Positions 23,115-35,900 of a stretch of 64,000 nt of DNA are shown in pieces (position 1 is the first letter of the stretch; each line of letters opens with the position of its first letter). The stretch is from Botryotinia globosa (lineage: Eukaryota; Ascomycota; Leotiomycetes; Helotiales; Sclerotiniaceae): NCBI GenBank assembly GCA_014898425.1, contig RCSZ01000003.1:992001-1056000 (forward strand), in the 5' to 3' direction. The translations under genes and the position numbers were made by a program. A model generated the notes under the pieces. The model saw nothing but the letters and a program-made list of their open reading frames with translations, was not told the DNA's origin and searched no databases.

Positions 23115-24388
23115 GCAGGTCCTAACACATACGACCATAGACTGAAGAGAATTGGGCATCCCGTCCGCTCTGCCATACACAAGCTTCAGATCGGTGGATT
23201 AGTAGTTGGGTGGGTGACCACCAGCGAATCCCCACTGTTGTATGTTTTTAGATTTTTGATTGTTGGGTCATCGAGAGAACCTTCTTGTCTGTGAACCTGT
23301 TTTTCAACATAGTCCGTCCACACAATGAATTGATGTATATGCATCGATCCCCCTTGTTTTGTCGCTGTCCATTCCCATTCGATCAGATTAGTCTTATCCG
23401 TAACTTTTCTCTTCATCTACCTTATAGGGAATTGGGGCAATTTAGGTTGATTCTATATTGGATATTTGACTATATAACAATTATCATATTTATCTCTTTT
23501 GATTTTAATTTAAACTATAATTCCTTTAAATAAGTGTTCAAATTGAATATAAATTAAACGGATGTAAAGTTTTTAATAACTGTAATATAATTATAGAATA
23601 AATATATTGCTTAATAATCTTAAAAATTGAAATAGGAGAAGTTATTTAGAATTTTAATAATACTAGAAGTTCAATCAATTATATATGTATTCTTTATTCT
23701 ATCTTTTTGTAGAATTATACTCGATATTACTAAACTAAACTTTAACTAATTCGAATTATTCTGAATTTAGATTTTCAAAATATATTGAATTCAAAGTTTT
23801 ATAATAATAGTAAATTCTTTATATATAAGCTTTATATATATAAATATTTATTAATATATTTATCAAATTAATAGAAAAAAAAAGAATACATTCAGATTTA
23901 AGTCTTAAATCTAAAATATATTGAATAATCCTTGGTTTTAATTTATTTAATTACTTTTTATTTTCAATCATTTATTAGTTTTAACTATATCAATTTATAT
24001 TAGAATATTAAAAAACTATAGTTTTAATTTAAATCTAATTAGAAACGGATTTAAAAATTTACATGGTTGTATAGCAGATATATTAATTTAAGTAGTTGTA
24101 TATCGATTCTAAAAATCCCTCATTTCCTATACGGTATCTCACATTGAACGATTCGTTTTTATCTTTTCCAATTGAATCCAAGCAGAATTTTCTCCTTTCC
24201 ACATTAGTTAGACATTAGACTTTTATTCCATCACTCACTGATTCCCAATTCTTATTTATCGCGGTCGTGTTTTCATATGGTGGCATTCATTCATCGCCAT
24301 TGTTCTGTTTCGGCAAAGTCATTTTCAGATGTAGTCCAGTCCACGTTCAATCCTGTATATCTTCTTCAGAATAGAACAGGAGGACCAC
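23115..24388. other. Intergenic passing into AT-rich, probably RIP-affected DNA
   Basis: Normal composition to about 23450, then AT-rich without coding potential. A patch of higher GC around 24130-24390 separates it from the inverted-repeat element. No gene seen. Confidence 0.5.
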
Positions 24389-24390
24389 TA

Positions 24391-24829
24391 GTGGGTGCAC
24401 AGACTCGTGAGACTTGTTATAAGCAAATCACAATTTCATACCAAAAATCAACGTTTTTAAAATTCTATTAAAAAATAAATATTCAATATTACTGATTGGA
24501 ATTTTCAATATAAATTAATTAAATAATAAAATATATTATATTAAATTTTCAATTAAAAATATTCAGTTTTGAAATTAAAATTTATAATATTATATCTCCT
24601 CACCAAATAATTTTGGTGGAGAAAGTGTAATATTGAATTTTTTGATTTCAAAATTCAAGATTTTCGAATCACTTTTTGATATAATATATTCTAATATTTA
24701 ATTGATTTCTATTGAAAATTTTATCAAAAAATATCGAGTTTATATTTTTTAATAGAATTTTAAAAATATCGATTTTTGGTGTGAAATTGTGATTTGCTTA
24801 CAGCGAGTCTCACGAGTCTGTGCACCCAC
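24391..24829. mobile_element. MITE-like foldback element 1, TA-flanked
   Basis: Begins GTGGGTGCACAGACTCGTGA and ends with its reverse complement. The arms stay recognisable far inward: about the first 80-90 bases pair with few mismatches, through AAGCAAATCACAATTTCA and AATTCTATTAAAAAAT, and the centre near 24610 is a small hairpin (CACCAAA..TTTGGTG). Length 439 bp, flanked on both sides by TA (24389-24390 and 24830-24831), the target duplication of Tc1/mariner-type transposition. No transposase. Arm differences are mostly C/T or G/A. Confidence 0.8.
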
Positions 24830-24854
24830 TAATGAATAAAAGATTCAATACCTA

Positions 24855-25199
24855 TCCCCTAGACCGCTGGAAATGAGCTCCGAAAATAGTCCGTGTGATA
24901 TACCTTGAATAATAAAGCCTTATTAAATAGAATAGCTATTTTAATGAATTTTCAGTCATATTTTTTATATTATTAAATCTTGATTTTAAATATTGATTTT
25001 TTAAAATTTCAAAAAAAAGAAAAGATTGAGAATTAGTATATATTATTATATTAAAAGTTTTAATATAGAAAAAATATTGATTGAATTTTATATCAAAAAA
25101 TAAATGTAAATATTAGGTTAAATTCAAGGAATCTTGATAATCTAATTGGTCAATAAGACTCTGTTAAGCGAGGGAGCTCATTCTCAGCGGTCTAGGGGA
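24855..25199. mobile_element. MITE-like element 2, TA-flanked
   Basis: Terminal inverted repeats of about 30 bp: the left end starts TCCCCTAGACCGCTGG and AATGAGCTCC, and the right end is its reverse complement with a few changes. TA occurs immediately outside both ends (24853-24854, 25200-25201). 345 bp, AT-rich, non-coding interior. The ends differ from element 1, so it is another family with the same target preference. It starts only 25 bp after element 1 ends. Confidence 0.75.
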
Positions 25200-25201
25200 T
25201 A

Positions 25202-26335
25202 TACAACGCCCTCTATAAACCTTCAATTCTTTTATTTTATTAGAATTTAGAAAGCTAAGATTGAATTTATTAATATCTATTTATTCAAAGCTATACAATA
25301 TGCTTATATTTGATTCATTTTTAAAAAAAATCTAATTTTATGAACTATCCCTACTAATATTTTAAAATCCTAATATATTAAGATATCTTTTTTTTCTAAA
25401 TATATAAGGTTTATTATAAAATAAAAAGAAGTAGTCGTGGTTGGAATAGAAGGATTTATTAAAAAAAATGTGTTTTTTGAATTGTTGAAATTTATTTGTA
25501 TGTATAAGTATTTAGGATATTATAAATCAAATTGGTGAATTTTTTTAGATTATTTAGAGTTATTATTTATAATTGAAGTATAATAAATCACTTCAATTAG
25601 GAGAGAAGGAACGCTTTTAATGATTGGATTATATAAAAAACAAAGCAATCTATTAGCTATAAAATATAAAAACTTGAAATATAAAAACTTGGAATAACTA
25701 TTTAAGTTTTATAAAAGTATTATGATATTTTAGGATTAGAGATTTGGATTTATTTACAAGGGTTTTTATTTCAAATTTAAGGTGTTTTATTTTTTTAAAC
25801 AGGATTTTATTATAATTCCTTAATATAGCCTGTTTTAATTTGATATCCCTTGGGAGGTTTCCCTTTAGATGTTAAACCATTACTATATCATATCATACCA
25901 TGCAGAATAGGACATTGAACTCTGTAAATTGCTTCCATCGAAGCAATATATCCTATCCTATTCATATTCCCAACAAGCGTTTGGTATACATATATAACAT
26001 CCTCTCTTTCGCTTTTTGAAATCATGATCATGTCTCATTTTCTCCATTCATAATTGACATAAATTCACACGTGACCCCTACGTCACTATTCAATCCACCA
26101 GATCCCTTCGCCCTAGCTTTGGGGGGCGATGAATTAAGGAGCGGTTTTTCCAAGATTCGAAATGTTTATTTTGACTTTCATGATGTCCATGTCTGCTTTG
26201 TTTTCCATGTTTCGATAAAGCTTGAGAATTGACCATTGTTATACGATCAAGTCGCCATCCCACGCAATTCATGTCAACCGACCTTGTCGTTACATCCACA
26301 GAATAGCCACAGAAATTGTAAAGTTACACCTCAAG
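25202..26335. other. AT-rich tail, then promoter of the antiporter
   Basis: 25202-25860 is AT-rich with no coding look. From 25860 composition returns to normal and leads to the antiporter start. No gene seen. Confidence 0.5.
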
Positions 26336-27787
26336 ATGTGGGATCAATTGGAGCCAACTGCTCCCCATATATCATATTTTGTCCTTCCACTTTTTCTCAT
26401 CACTTATGCCCTCTTCTCCAATTTTATCCGCAACCATCTTCACCTCTCAGAGCCTCCTCTCGCCATGCTCTTTGGTATCATCCTTGGACCATATGTTCTC
26501 AAAGTACTTACCCCAGAAGAATGGGGCTTTGATGATGAAATCATGCAGGAAATTACTCGTGTAATCGTGGGCATTCAATGCTTTGCTGTAGGATTAGAAC
26601 TTCCCAAGCATTATTTCAAAAGACATTGGAAATCGGTTCTCTATCTCCTGGGTCCAGTCATGTCATTTTCCTGGGCCATCACTTCATTATTCGCCTACTT
26701 CATTTTTCAGACCACTGTACCCACAGCTCTGATAGTAGGAGCTTGTCTCTCACCAACTGATCCTATTCTCGCTGCATCCGTCCTTTCTAAATCTCAATTC
26801 AGCGAAAGAGTTCCTCCACGGATTCGACATCTCCTTTCGGCCGAGTCAGCATGCAATGATGGGGTTTCTTTTCCATTTCTTTATATTGGTCTTGTGATCT
26901 TCACTAGCCATGGTGGTCCTGGAGAGGCTATCAAGGAGTGGGTAACCATCACACTACTCTGGCAATGCCTACTCGGCATCGTAGCAGGTCTTGTACTTGG
27001 AAACATAGCCAATCGACTTCTTCGATTCTCCGATACTCGTGAATACATATCTAGACCTTGTTTTGTGGTATTCTACCTTCTCCTTGCCATGCTTTCTATC
27101 GGTATCGGATCTATCCTGGGCTCAGATGATTTCTTAGTCGCTTTTGGTGCTGGAGTCGGCTTCGCCCACGATGGCTGGTTCCCCAAAAAGACCAAGACCG
27201 TGGCGTTTCCGGTAATCGTAGATCATCTACTGAATTCTACCATGTTCGCATACTTTGGCTCCATTATTCCATGGAATCAATTCCAACCAACAACCATTAC
27301 ACCCCATATCAAACCTTGGACACTGGTCCTTTTCCTCATTCTTGTTCTTCTCTTCCGCAGAATTCCAATCCTTCTCTTGACCAAATCTCTCATTCCAGAT
27401 ATCTGCACTTATCGCGAAGCGCTCTTTGCAGGTCATTTTGGTCCTATGGGTGTAGGCGCTTTATTCCTTGCTATAGAAGCAAGGGCACAACTCGAAACTG
27501 GTACATCACTACCTCTTCCTAAGCCAATATCTCCCAACCAGCCAGGCCCTGTCAGCGACGAAACAAGGGCAATTTGGATTATATGGCCGATAATATGTTT
27601 CGTGGTGTTTGGAAGTACAATGGTACATGGATTGAGTGTGATGGGAATTAGTTTAGGAGGTCACTTTTTGAGAAAAGAGGGAGAAAGAGCACCGTTGTTG
27701 GGGGAGACGCGGGGGTTGAGTGGGATGGTTCATGAAGGCGGGGGAGGTGAGAGTGAACCGGAAGTTAGTGGGAGTGAAGGTGAATAG
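26336..27787 (+). CDS. Plasma-membrane Na+/H+ antiporter (NHA1/sod2-type)
   Basis: CPA1-family exchanger that expels Na+ or Li+ (often K+) for protons at the fungal plasma membrane. Single exon, 483 aa from the ATG giving MWDQLEPTAPHISYF; an upstream in-frame extension lacks family look. About 12 hydrophobic segments are visible. Key motifs: EPPLAMLFGIILGPYVL, ARVIVG-like TRVIVGIQCFAVGLELP, the ion-binding LSPTDPILAASVL (paired Thr-Asp-Pro), SAESACNDGVSFPFLYIG with the conserved Glu and Asn-Asp, and GHFGPMGVGALF. The C-terminal tail is short and Gly/Glu-rich, more like sod2 or short filamentous-fungus forms than the long tail of yeast Nha1. No lesion seen. Confidence 0.92.
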   Translation: MWDQLEPTAPHISYFVLPLFLITYALFSNFIRNHLHLSEPPLAMLFGIILGPYVLKVLTPEEWGFDDEIMQEITRVIVGIQCFAVGLELPKHYFKRHWKSVLYLLGPVMSFSWAITSLFAYFIFQTTVPTALIVGACLSPTDPILAASVLSKSQFSERVPPRIRHLLSAESACNDGVSFPFLYIGLVIFTSHGGPGEAIKEWVTITLLWQCLLGIVAGLVLGNIANRLLRFSDTREYISRPCFVVFYLLLAMLSIGIGSILGSDDFLVAFGAGVGFAHDGWFPKKTKTVAFPVIVDHLLNSTMFAYFGSIIPWNQFQPTTITPHIKPWTLVLFLILVLLFRRIPILLLTKSLIPDICTYREALFAGHFGPMGVGALFLAIEARAQLETGTSLPLPKPISPNQPGPVSDETRAIWIIWPIICFVVFGSTMVHGLSVMGISLGGHFLRKEGERAPLLGETRGLSGMVHEGGGGESEPEVSGSEGE

Positions 27788-29297
27788 TGCGAAGGAGAGG
27801 CACATGCGTCGAAATTCTGTGAGATGGTCTCTCTATCTTGTAGAGGTATACGTGAAAAGTAGCAAATATGATAGAGGACCATATAATTAAAGATGAGCGA
27901 GAAATATGATAGTACAGCGAGTGCTGGTTGTGGAAGAAGTAAACATCATGACTATGACAGACATTAAATAGATTGTGTGATTATCTTCGGGATCAGACGT
28001 TGCCATATTCATGTTCTTCTCATGCGGGACTACTAACTTGTGACCCAAATATTATCAAGCATTGGATAGAAGCCCACACAAGCTCCGATCAGTACCTCTG
28101 ATTCTTTCAGAGTTTCAATACCATTGCAAGCTTTCTGTATACCTCAAGCCTCAAAAATCATTGTCAAGTGCCTATCTCTCGGCGCCATGCACATTCCGTA
28201 AAGTTAGCTATATGTCAGCACTGGTTAGCCCCTATTAGAAAATCCTTGCATGCAGTTAAAGCCTTGTTATGTATTCAAATTCATATTAGTGTCGGTTCGG
28301 ATCTGCCTCCGTCCGTTTTCCAAAAGGTGGTTGTCCCCAGTTCACCATTGCAAGGAGTGAGAGGTCGGAGAAAAATCTCTCTTCCACGCGTGAAGTATGT
28401 TTGCACTATATGGTCATTCCCCCACTATATTTTTGAGTATAAGAGATAAGAGATATATAATTTCTATAGCTAGCACGAGACTTACCTACATTCGTCGCAG
28501 TATGGTTGCCATTAGAGTGCTGCCATACAAGTGTGGATAATGACCACTGTACTACAAAGGGAAAAGTTCGAATTATTGTGCATCTAGACTTGTTAAGTTG
28601 GCTTAAGAGCTTTGATTGTTTGAATCCTTGATTCTAGAGAGTAGAGAGTGGTTCTTCACATCAAGGTTAGGGTTACGCTTGGGTATACCTTCGGTACAAT
28701 GTTTATGTGGCGCCTGAGGACCCGAGATGAGTTCATGCTTGCTCTTAACTTGCATAGAGTAGCTGCACAATACTCCTTTTAACATTTAAGCTTCGTTAAG
28801 CCAAGTGTAATCTCGGGCCAGAAACTACCGTTTAGGAAATTCTGGGGGCGGGGTAGGGCAATACAATGTACTTTGTGCTAAAGGAGAAAGAATAGTCGCC
28901 GTTAGACACTTTTGCGAGATTATGGCTTGTTCAAACTCTTGAGGATATATCTGATTGCCATCGATTGTTTGAAATTCGATCGAATATATCTATTCGCTTT
29001 ATTGATTTACCTAGATTCGATGAGAGACAAGGTCAAACACCTGGGTAAAGCTCCCCTAGTCAAGTTAACATTACAATGTGTGGAACTGACCTATCATACC
29101 ACAAAGCTCACATGTGTTGTCTCAACGACCAACCTGGAATTCTTCTTCTACTTGACGCCACCTCGCACTTAACCTACTACCGAGACTACTTTCTTCACTC
29201 ATCTCCACCCCCTTCATACTAACTTATCGCCTGCTGCCCGAAGCTCCATTTACCATAAATTAAGCAACAAGAATTCACACAACTTTACAACTCTAGG
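27788..29297. other. Intergenic, no gene seen
   Basis: Normal composition. Frames at 28168-28449, 28603-28785 and 28912-29172 do not look coding. Nothing further supported. Confidence 0.4.
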
Positions 29298-29804
29298 CTA
29301 ATTGATGAGCCACGTCAGGCGCACCACTCAGCATCATTGATTCAATCATCAATCCATGAACTTCTGCCGTCAGCTCTGCCTTGTCTTGCGTACCCCTGTT
29401 GAACCAACCGTTGTAATCTGCTAACGCCGCAGCGTGGATATCAAGCAGGCGAAAGAGCATAAGCACCATCCATGATGTTTCTCAGCCCACTTTCTCCGCC
29501 GCTTATTGTTGAGTGTGTTGGGAGCGGCAGTGAGGGTTTCTCGGTTAGGGGTCGTAAGGATGGGAGATGGTGAGAATTTTGGTGGCTGGATTTCTTAGGT
29601 CCAACGGTTTTCTTCATGGAGCTTGAGGAGTTTTGTTCTTAACGACTCCTTCAAGTTGGTGACGAGTATTTGGATGTTGGATTGAATGGGGTTCTTCAGA
29701 AGATGTTGTATAGCTTTCTTGCAGACATGAACCCGAAAAGGATGAACCCACCAATAAGATGATCGTAGGAAGGAATAGTGGAATAGGAGATTGTACCGCA
29801 GCAT
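29298..29804 (-). pseudogene. Relic of an unidentified protein gene
   Basis: Not recognised. Reading right to left, the frame at 29804-29595 (ending with a helical, charged segment, NLKESLRTKLLKLHEENRWT) meets a TAA, stays open and Pro/Thr-rich (PPKFSPSPILTTPNRETLTA) to KRRRKWAEKHHG, then the coding look moves one frame over to LLDIHAAALADYNGWFNRGT and ends at AHQLA and a stop near 29298. The stop plus frame change suggest a decayed gene; splicing is possible but no convincing sites were found. A further minus frame at 29911-30342 (143 aa) might be its 5' part. Confidence 0.35.
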
Positions 29805-29910
29805 ACGTTACACACCCAAGATGTGTGTTTTTCTTTTCATTGGATATGATCTAGGGGCTCAATGCTAGAAGGTGCAAGTGGGAATCTAAATGGGGATGAA
29901 AACAAGTCGA

Positions 29911-30342
29911 TCACATCATGCAAAAGGAGTATTTATCGATCCGATAGTATCGTTTACTTAGTGAGCAGGCATTCGGTCTCCAGGGTAAATCCACAAAAAA
30001 TATTCCGATAAACAAGGCCGTTCGATCTGTCCGAGGAAGAGAAAGACCGTAGTCACTCAAATTCAAAAGTGCACGCAGGGCCAAGCTATCATACGAAACC
30101 GACGAGAACTGTCTCCGCTTAACTACCCAACCACAAATAGCTGTGTACAGGGCTGGAGATATCAGATATTCCAAATACTCCGAGATTTTGTTTTCAAGAT
30201 CGTTTTGGCACAATCTGCGCCACGAGAATGAGAAGTTGGTAGGTTCATTTCTGGAATAGTGAGAAGATGCGAATAGCCAGTATTTCCGGAAAATTTCTGG
30301 GAGATTTCTCTTATGCACTTTCACTGTTACACCGTCAATCAA
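29911..30342 (-). CDS. Possible hypothetical protein or relic
   Basis: Single 143-aa frame beginning MIDGVTVKVHKRNLPEIFRK, with a fairly balanced amino-acid mix but no recognised family or motif. It could be an exon of the damaged gene just downstream, or chance. Confidence 0.22.
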   Translation of the reverse strand: MIDGVTVKVHKRNLPEIFRKYWLFASSHYSRNEPTNFSFSWRRLCQNDLENKISEYLEYLISPALYTAICGWVVKRRQFSSVSYDSLALRALLNLSDYGLSLPRTDRTALFIGIFFVDLPWRPNACSLSKRYYRIDKYSFCMM

Positions 30343-31263
30343 TTAACCATCACAGACCGTAATTTCAAAGAGGCACAGACAGGTCAGAACCATATTGCCA
30401 ATACGACTTTAAACCCAGTAGACCATGTGTACTTAGGCCAGCGCAACCGAAAAAGTTTTTGCGTTCAGCCATTCTTTGGAGGGCCCCCGAGTCTCTGGAA
30501 CTGTGCTACCTATTCTCAAACCCAAAGATAATCTCTGGTAATGGCGCGAAAAGTTGGCCGTCAATCCTGGTATTCGAGTCAAAACGTATCGATGGCTTAG
30601 TGCTTTCTCAATCCCCTGCCGGTATGACTCGGGTATGACTCGCATTGGTCAAGGAAACAGTTGGTTTACAGCCTTACAAGGAAGGTCCACGATATTTCAT
30701 TCGTGTGAATGCACAGATATCCCTGTCCGCATGAGTGAGTGGTCACTTGATTTGTGGGTTTGCTGAGTGTGTCAAATTATTACATTCATGGTGGAGAGTG
30801 TTTTGACGAGATGCCTTGTTTGTTGTAAGTGAAACCATTGAGAGGTGTCAACCTTGGACTTTGCCGCGCCGTTCATACACCACAAACTGCTGGAAAATTG
30901 GAAATGTTGGTTTGTGAAAATTGGATGGGTAGATATGTGTTGCCAGTGAAGTACTGCGCTGCTTCTTCAAGACTATTCTATTAATTTGTACAATAAATAT
31001 ATGTGGATTGCTCTAGGAATATAGAATCTCCATGACAATGATGTCGAATGTTCGCCGCCCGGAGACGTGTCTCTATTGATGGCCTGCCTGTAAACCCAGT
31101 TTTACTTTCCTTCTACACAAGATTTCGTGCAGTCCGATGGTTCCGTAGAACGATTGCTCATTATACCCAAACTTCGCAGAAACCAGAATTCCACATACTG
31201 TAAAAAAATTCAAAAAGATTACCAATATCTATCACCAGAGTCCTGTGCTTCATCACTCCCTGC
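30343..31263. other. Intergenic, no gene seen
   Basis: Short open stretches only. The right end is the 3' side of the SANT/Myb-like gene. Confidence 0.4.
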
Positions 31264-32989
31264 TCAATGTCCTGCCCATATCTCTTGATGCTGCTGCTGA
31301 TGCTGTTGCGCATACATGATTTGTTGATGCTGCTGCTGCTGGTAATGCAGTGAACTGGCATCACTTGCAGTCCTACTCCTCAACTCGCCTACTAAGGTTT
31401 GTTCTTCGTCTGTGAGACAGTGAATTGCGCTGTCTCTTTCATCGTGACTTGGCCACGGCGTTCGTGGTTCCATCTTGATATCGTAGTTCAATTGCTCCGT
31501 ATGTTTGGATAATGCATACTCTGTATTGTATGATCGATCGTCGGGAGGGAACATTTCGTTGAACTTTCTCTGGACGGCTTCTTTGCTCCACTTTTCTATC
31601 ACCCCATGCTTCATCATGCCTTTTGCGACTGCTTCCCATTTATCTCTCTCGTAATCTTCCCAAGCAAGTGTCAAAGCTCGCTCCTAAGCTTCGGTTAGCT
31701 TCTTCGTTGCCTGGATTAGTGACTGATCTGACCGAAATACATAATGAGCTAGGGATGTACCTCGCAATCAGTCCAAACGCGGAGACGTTCACAAAGTCGC
31801 TTCTTGCGCATTTGCAGAGCTGGCACTTTCATACTCCTGCCTGTCCTCTCATTGAACTGCTTAGCAATTTCTTTCCAAGCGAGACCTTCAACCTCTGATA
31901 GCTGCATCAGAATTTGTTCCTCGTGATTTATATTCTCATGAAAAAGAATATCTCCATCCAACTGTGTGGGAGCGCCCTTTCTCTTCCTTCGAGTAGGAAG
32001 GGGGGCAAGTTGCTCTTGGTATTGAGGTGGTGTCGAGTTATAGGAATTTAAGGAATGCATGGAATGCATAGAATCATGACGGCTATATGGTAGGCTATCT
32101 CTGTATGGCATATCTCCAGGTCTAGTCGTCGCTGGTCGCATTGTGTTGGGGTTAGGAGCAATCAGTATTGGTGCGGGGTTTTTAACTCTGTAGCTTTCAG
32201 GACTTTGAGTTGGTGTAGCATGGCGTGATCTTCGGAGATCGGAGCTCATAGCACTTGAATTTGTATTGTGAGGACTGGTATTCATATTTGGAGATGCTAA
32301 CTCAGCTGTTCGTCCTGTTTTTGGCGTAGCGGAAACGCCAAATGCACCATAGTATGGAGAAGCACAGAAAAGAGCAGGAGAAGTAGGATAATTAGACTCG
32401 CTAGTAGGAATTTTGGAATTATTGGAACTTGGGTCTTTTTGCTTCATTGGGGCAGAACCGAGTCTGGAACCAAAGTCGTCTTCGCCCCCACCGAAGAGCG
32501 GATAATCTGGTGATTCCATGGATGGGGATAGCTTTATATCCCTTTCTCTCACTGTGGGTGCTGGCCTTGAAGAAATGTTTGGGGATGGTGCCATTGCAAC
32601 AGGTGTGATCAAGGATGAATCGTAATGTGCTGGAAGGTTAAATGACGAGACCTAAATTCTTGATTAGAGAGTTTTAATTACTAGTCATGATAATATAAAC
32701 GTACAGCACTGTAAGGAGTCCAGGGAACATCTGAAGCTCTAGCACTCGTGTGACTTGCACTGTGAGGTACACCATGGCCCCCACCAAAGGCAGGCTCCCC
32801 CATGGTGGTCATCTTGAGACGAGGTAGAAGAGGTTTCTTGAAGATAGCTGGTGATGTAACCGCAAAAGAATCCTCAAAGTATGTAGGAGATGGAACAGGA
32901 GCTGGTAAAAAAAGTTTAATAAATGGAGAGAGAATTTAGGAGACCGACAGGAGGAGAGAGGGTATCTTACCAGAATATATATCAAGCAT
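31264..32989 (-). CDS. SANT/Myb-like DNA-binding regulator
   Basis: Nuclear regulator, by inference. Exons (5' to 3') 32989-32971, 32901-32705, 32651-31761 and 31683-31264 join in phase to 508 aa; the 19-nt first exon (MLDIYS) uses a GTAAGA donor. Residues about 1-310 are Ser/Pro/Asn-rich and probably disordered. About residues 312-365 hold a Myb/SANT-like helical unit (EEQILMQLSEVEGLAWKEIA.. to ERLRVW), followed across the last intron by a second one (LAWEDYERDKWEAVAKGMMK.. VQRKFNEMF). The C-terminus is Gln/His-rich. A basic cluster (RRKRKG) before the first unit could be a nuclear signal. It sits below an exceptionally long (10.9 kb) gene-free upstream region. Target genes unknown. Confidence 0.85.
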
Positions 32990-35900
32990 TTGGAATTAGT
33001 ATAGCGTGGTGTGATTATGATTATGTAGTCACAATGAAATCAATCTGCCTGACAATGTCGAGTCAATAGAAGCCTTAGTAGCAAGTAAAAAATCGATGAC
33101 CTCTTTTATGCCAGTCAGGACCTATAAGTTTAAACAGAATGAGAGGCACAGCAAACTCAGCCCTGGTCACTCATTGGGCCGGGGCCCAGGTGGCAGTGAG
33201 CAAGCAGGAGCAAGGTAGCGCCTTAACTAAACAGAGTGGGATATGCATGTTAGCAAGGGGAAGGGGTAGCCGCCGGGATATGAGGGGAATGCACGGTACT
33301 TGGTAGCAAATATGATTTGAGCGCTGGGAGTCTTAGCCGACTTAGCTCCTGATTATTCTACTATCCCCGTTCGGTATAGTGCTACTTCAAGCTTAAAAAT
33401 TAAGAAGTATACGGCACCCCAGCGCGTGCAACGGCGGCTGGGTGTTGTCACACAACCTTGCCTATTACCAATGTTGAATTTCGTTATCGCCTTCCAGGGA
33501 TAGCTGATATGGCTTAAGATTCAGAGTCTAAGAGTATGTGCACTGGGCACTGTGCAGTGATAACTGGATCGATCTCAAGGGTCCGGACCGACGGCAGCTA
33601 TTACGCGAGTTCTTTTATTTGATGATCAAAAGATCATTTAGGTCGGTGATTATCGGATGAAAATGATACCATTTTGCGGTCGTATTCATTGGAAATCATT
33701 TTTCAGGTCTTGCCCGTACCTCGGTAGCTGGTAGAACTCTGGATCTCAGATACAAGGAAAACTTCCTGTGACACACGAATCGAGGACGTATTTTGTGGCC
33801 ACCGGGCAGCCGAACAAACTACGCACACGGCCACTGATAGGCTTACTTGTCCGTAAGAGTCTGAATTCTCCATAAAATCAGGCCAGCACAGCTTTTCTAT
33901 AGGAAAAATTACTTTGGAGCCTGCCAATTGACGGGGCATGTTTCATGCTTTGCTGAAATCTGGCAAGGGATGCTTGCTATTGTAACTTGATTGTGTCGAA
34001 AGTAGCGACGGGCTTGATCCCGAGGGCACGGTAACGGTTCCTCCCATGGTGGGGATTAAAAAGTACTCGGACGTTGAACAAATCAGAAGTTCAATAGAAG
34101 GAGAGCCTGTGAAGTATTTAGCCTGTAGAGCGAGGAGGAAGTAGAGCCTTGTCAAGTTCATATGTTGTTGATGGAGGATTATTCAAGCGAAGCGAACAAT
34201 TATTCGAACCGCGCGCTTTTTGTGGACTTTTGTGGATTTGTGAATGTAGAAATCACAACTTTACGTTTCTGCATTAGCGTCTCTAGACAGTTGATCATAT
34301 AATCTAACCTAATATGATTTACTAACAGAGAATATATGGGCCTAGTATCCAATCACGTTCTTTCTAATGATCTCGAAGCGAATTTACTTTCCATCCAGCT
34401 TCCTTATATAATCTAGTGCTTACTCCGTATACCCAATAAACATCATTAATGCCCACTTCAGAAAAGATTGCATAATATACATTTCATTACACACGGTAAA
34501 GAGTACGGTTATATACACACATATGGAACGCTACGGAATACGGCATCTTCAAAGAAAGCATAATGCTGGCTGTGAGGGAGGAATTGATGTTGATGTATAA
34601 ATGCATCCGCGAGTAATTCTGGTTTAATCTAGGGCTATCTTCCGCGATCCCCTCATCTCAACAACCCTTCTTGCTCCTCCTCTACCCCCTGTTTTCTCAT
34701 TCATCCCTCGAGACATCCTAGTAGCCGAACTCGGGACTCAACCACAATTTCTTCTTTTGTGATTGGCATTGCATTAGTCGTCTGAAATTGAATTTACCTC
34801 ACTCCATAATGCTCTCATTTGCAAGAACGAACGTACACACAGCCCATCTACTAGCGAGGATAAATCTCAGCTCCAAGGCACTAATCCGCGATTAACGACT
34901 CAGACATGCTTAAGCTGAATGTAGGGGGTACAGAGAAGCGCATTTTGACGCCGTTGGGTTTGTTGGCGTAATGACAGCCGCGTCAATTAGAAGCCGTTAT
35001 GAACAATTGAAGATACTCCGTAAGCATGACACGAATTCTATCAAGGGTAGAAATCAATGATTCTAAAAGTTTCTGGGTGAAATGAAAAGGACGGTACGAT
35101 TTTTACGGGATTCCAAAAGAGGTTTAGTGATTACTTCATTATTATAACCGGCAAGTCTACTCGGTCTCATGATAATTTTTAAATGGTCGACCGTTCGAGA
35201 CAGCACACCATTTTATCTCGCCCCTTGCTAGACTGAACCAAACTGTCGGTAACCTTAACAATACAGACGAAAACCTTCCGCAAAAACTTTTACTTCGTAC
35301 ATTCATTCTATAACTCAGCGCCAGCTTAAACACCAAAAACTAATGTGGGCCAATGAACTCGGATCCGGACGGCCATCTTCTAAAGCTACATTGTGATTCC
35401 CCCTTTGATCAACATGATGGAGGGGCGAGAAAGGTCAATCTTTCGTGCTTGTAGATCATGCGTCCTATCAGTAAAAGCAGATAGATTTTGGGGGTTTCAT
35501 AGGTTAATCCTATCCTCCCAATCACATTACATCATAAATCTGGTAATTTGATCCTCGCTGCCAAAACAATCACGAATCTGACGGTCCGTACAATGTTGAT
35601 GGTGCCGATTTCAGAAATTGGCACACAAAACAGCAATAAACACGAGATACATTGCTGACTTCCTGCCGAGTGCAACATCTCACGGCTTCGTCCGTGGTAA
35701 TGGTACAAGATACACTGTATCAATACGATACGGCGGGGAGGAAGTGAGAGCTTAAGCATGAGGAGATGACCATTATGCCATGCGCAGCCACGTATACAAC
35801 ACTCAATTGCCTAAGAGCACTCAACTCTTGAGCACTAACATAGCTTAGGCTTTGGAGAAATAATGGATACTTGATCTCGATCTTGATATTCTCGACGATT

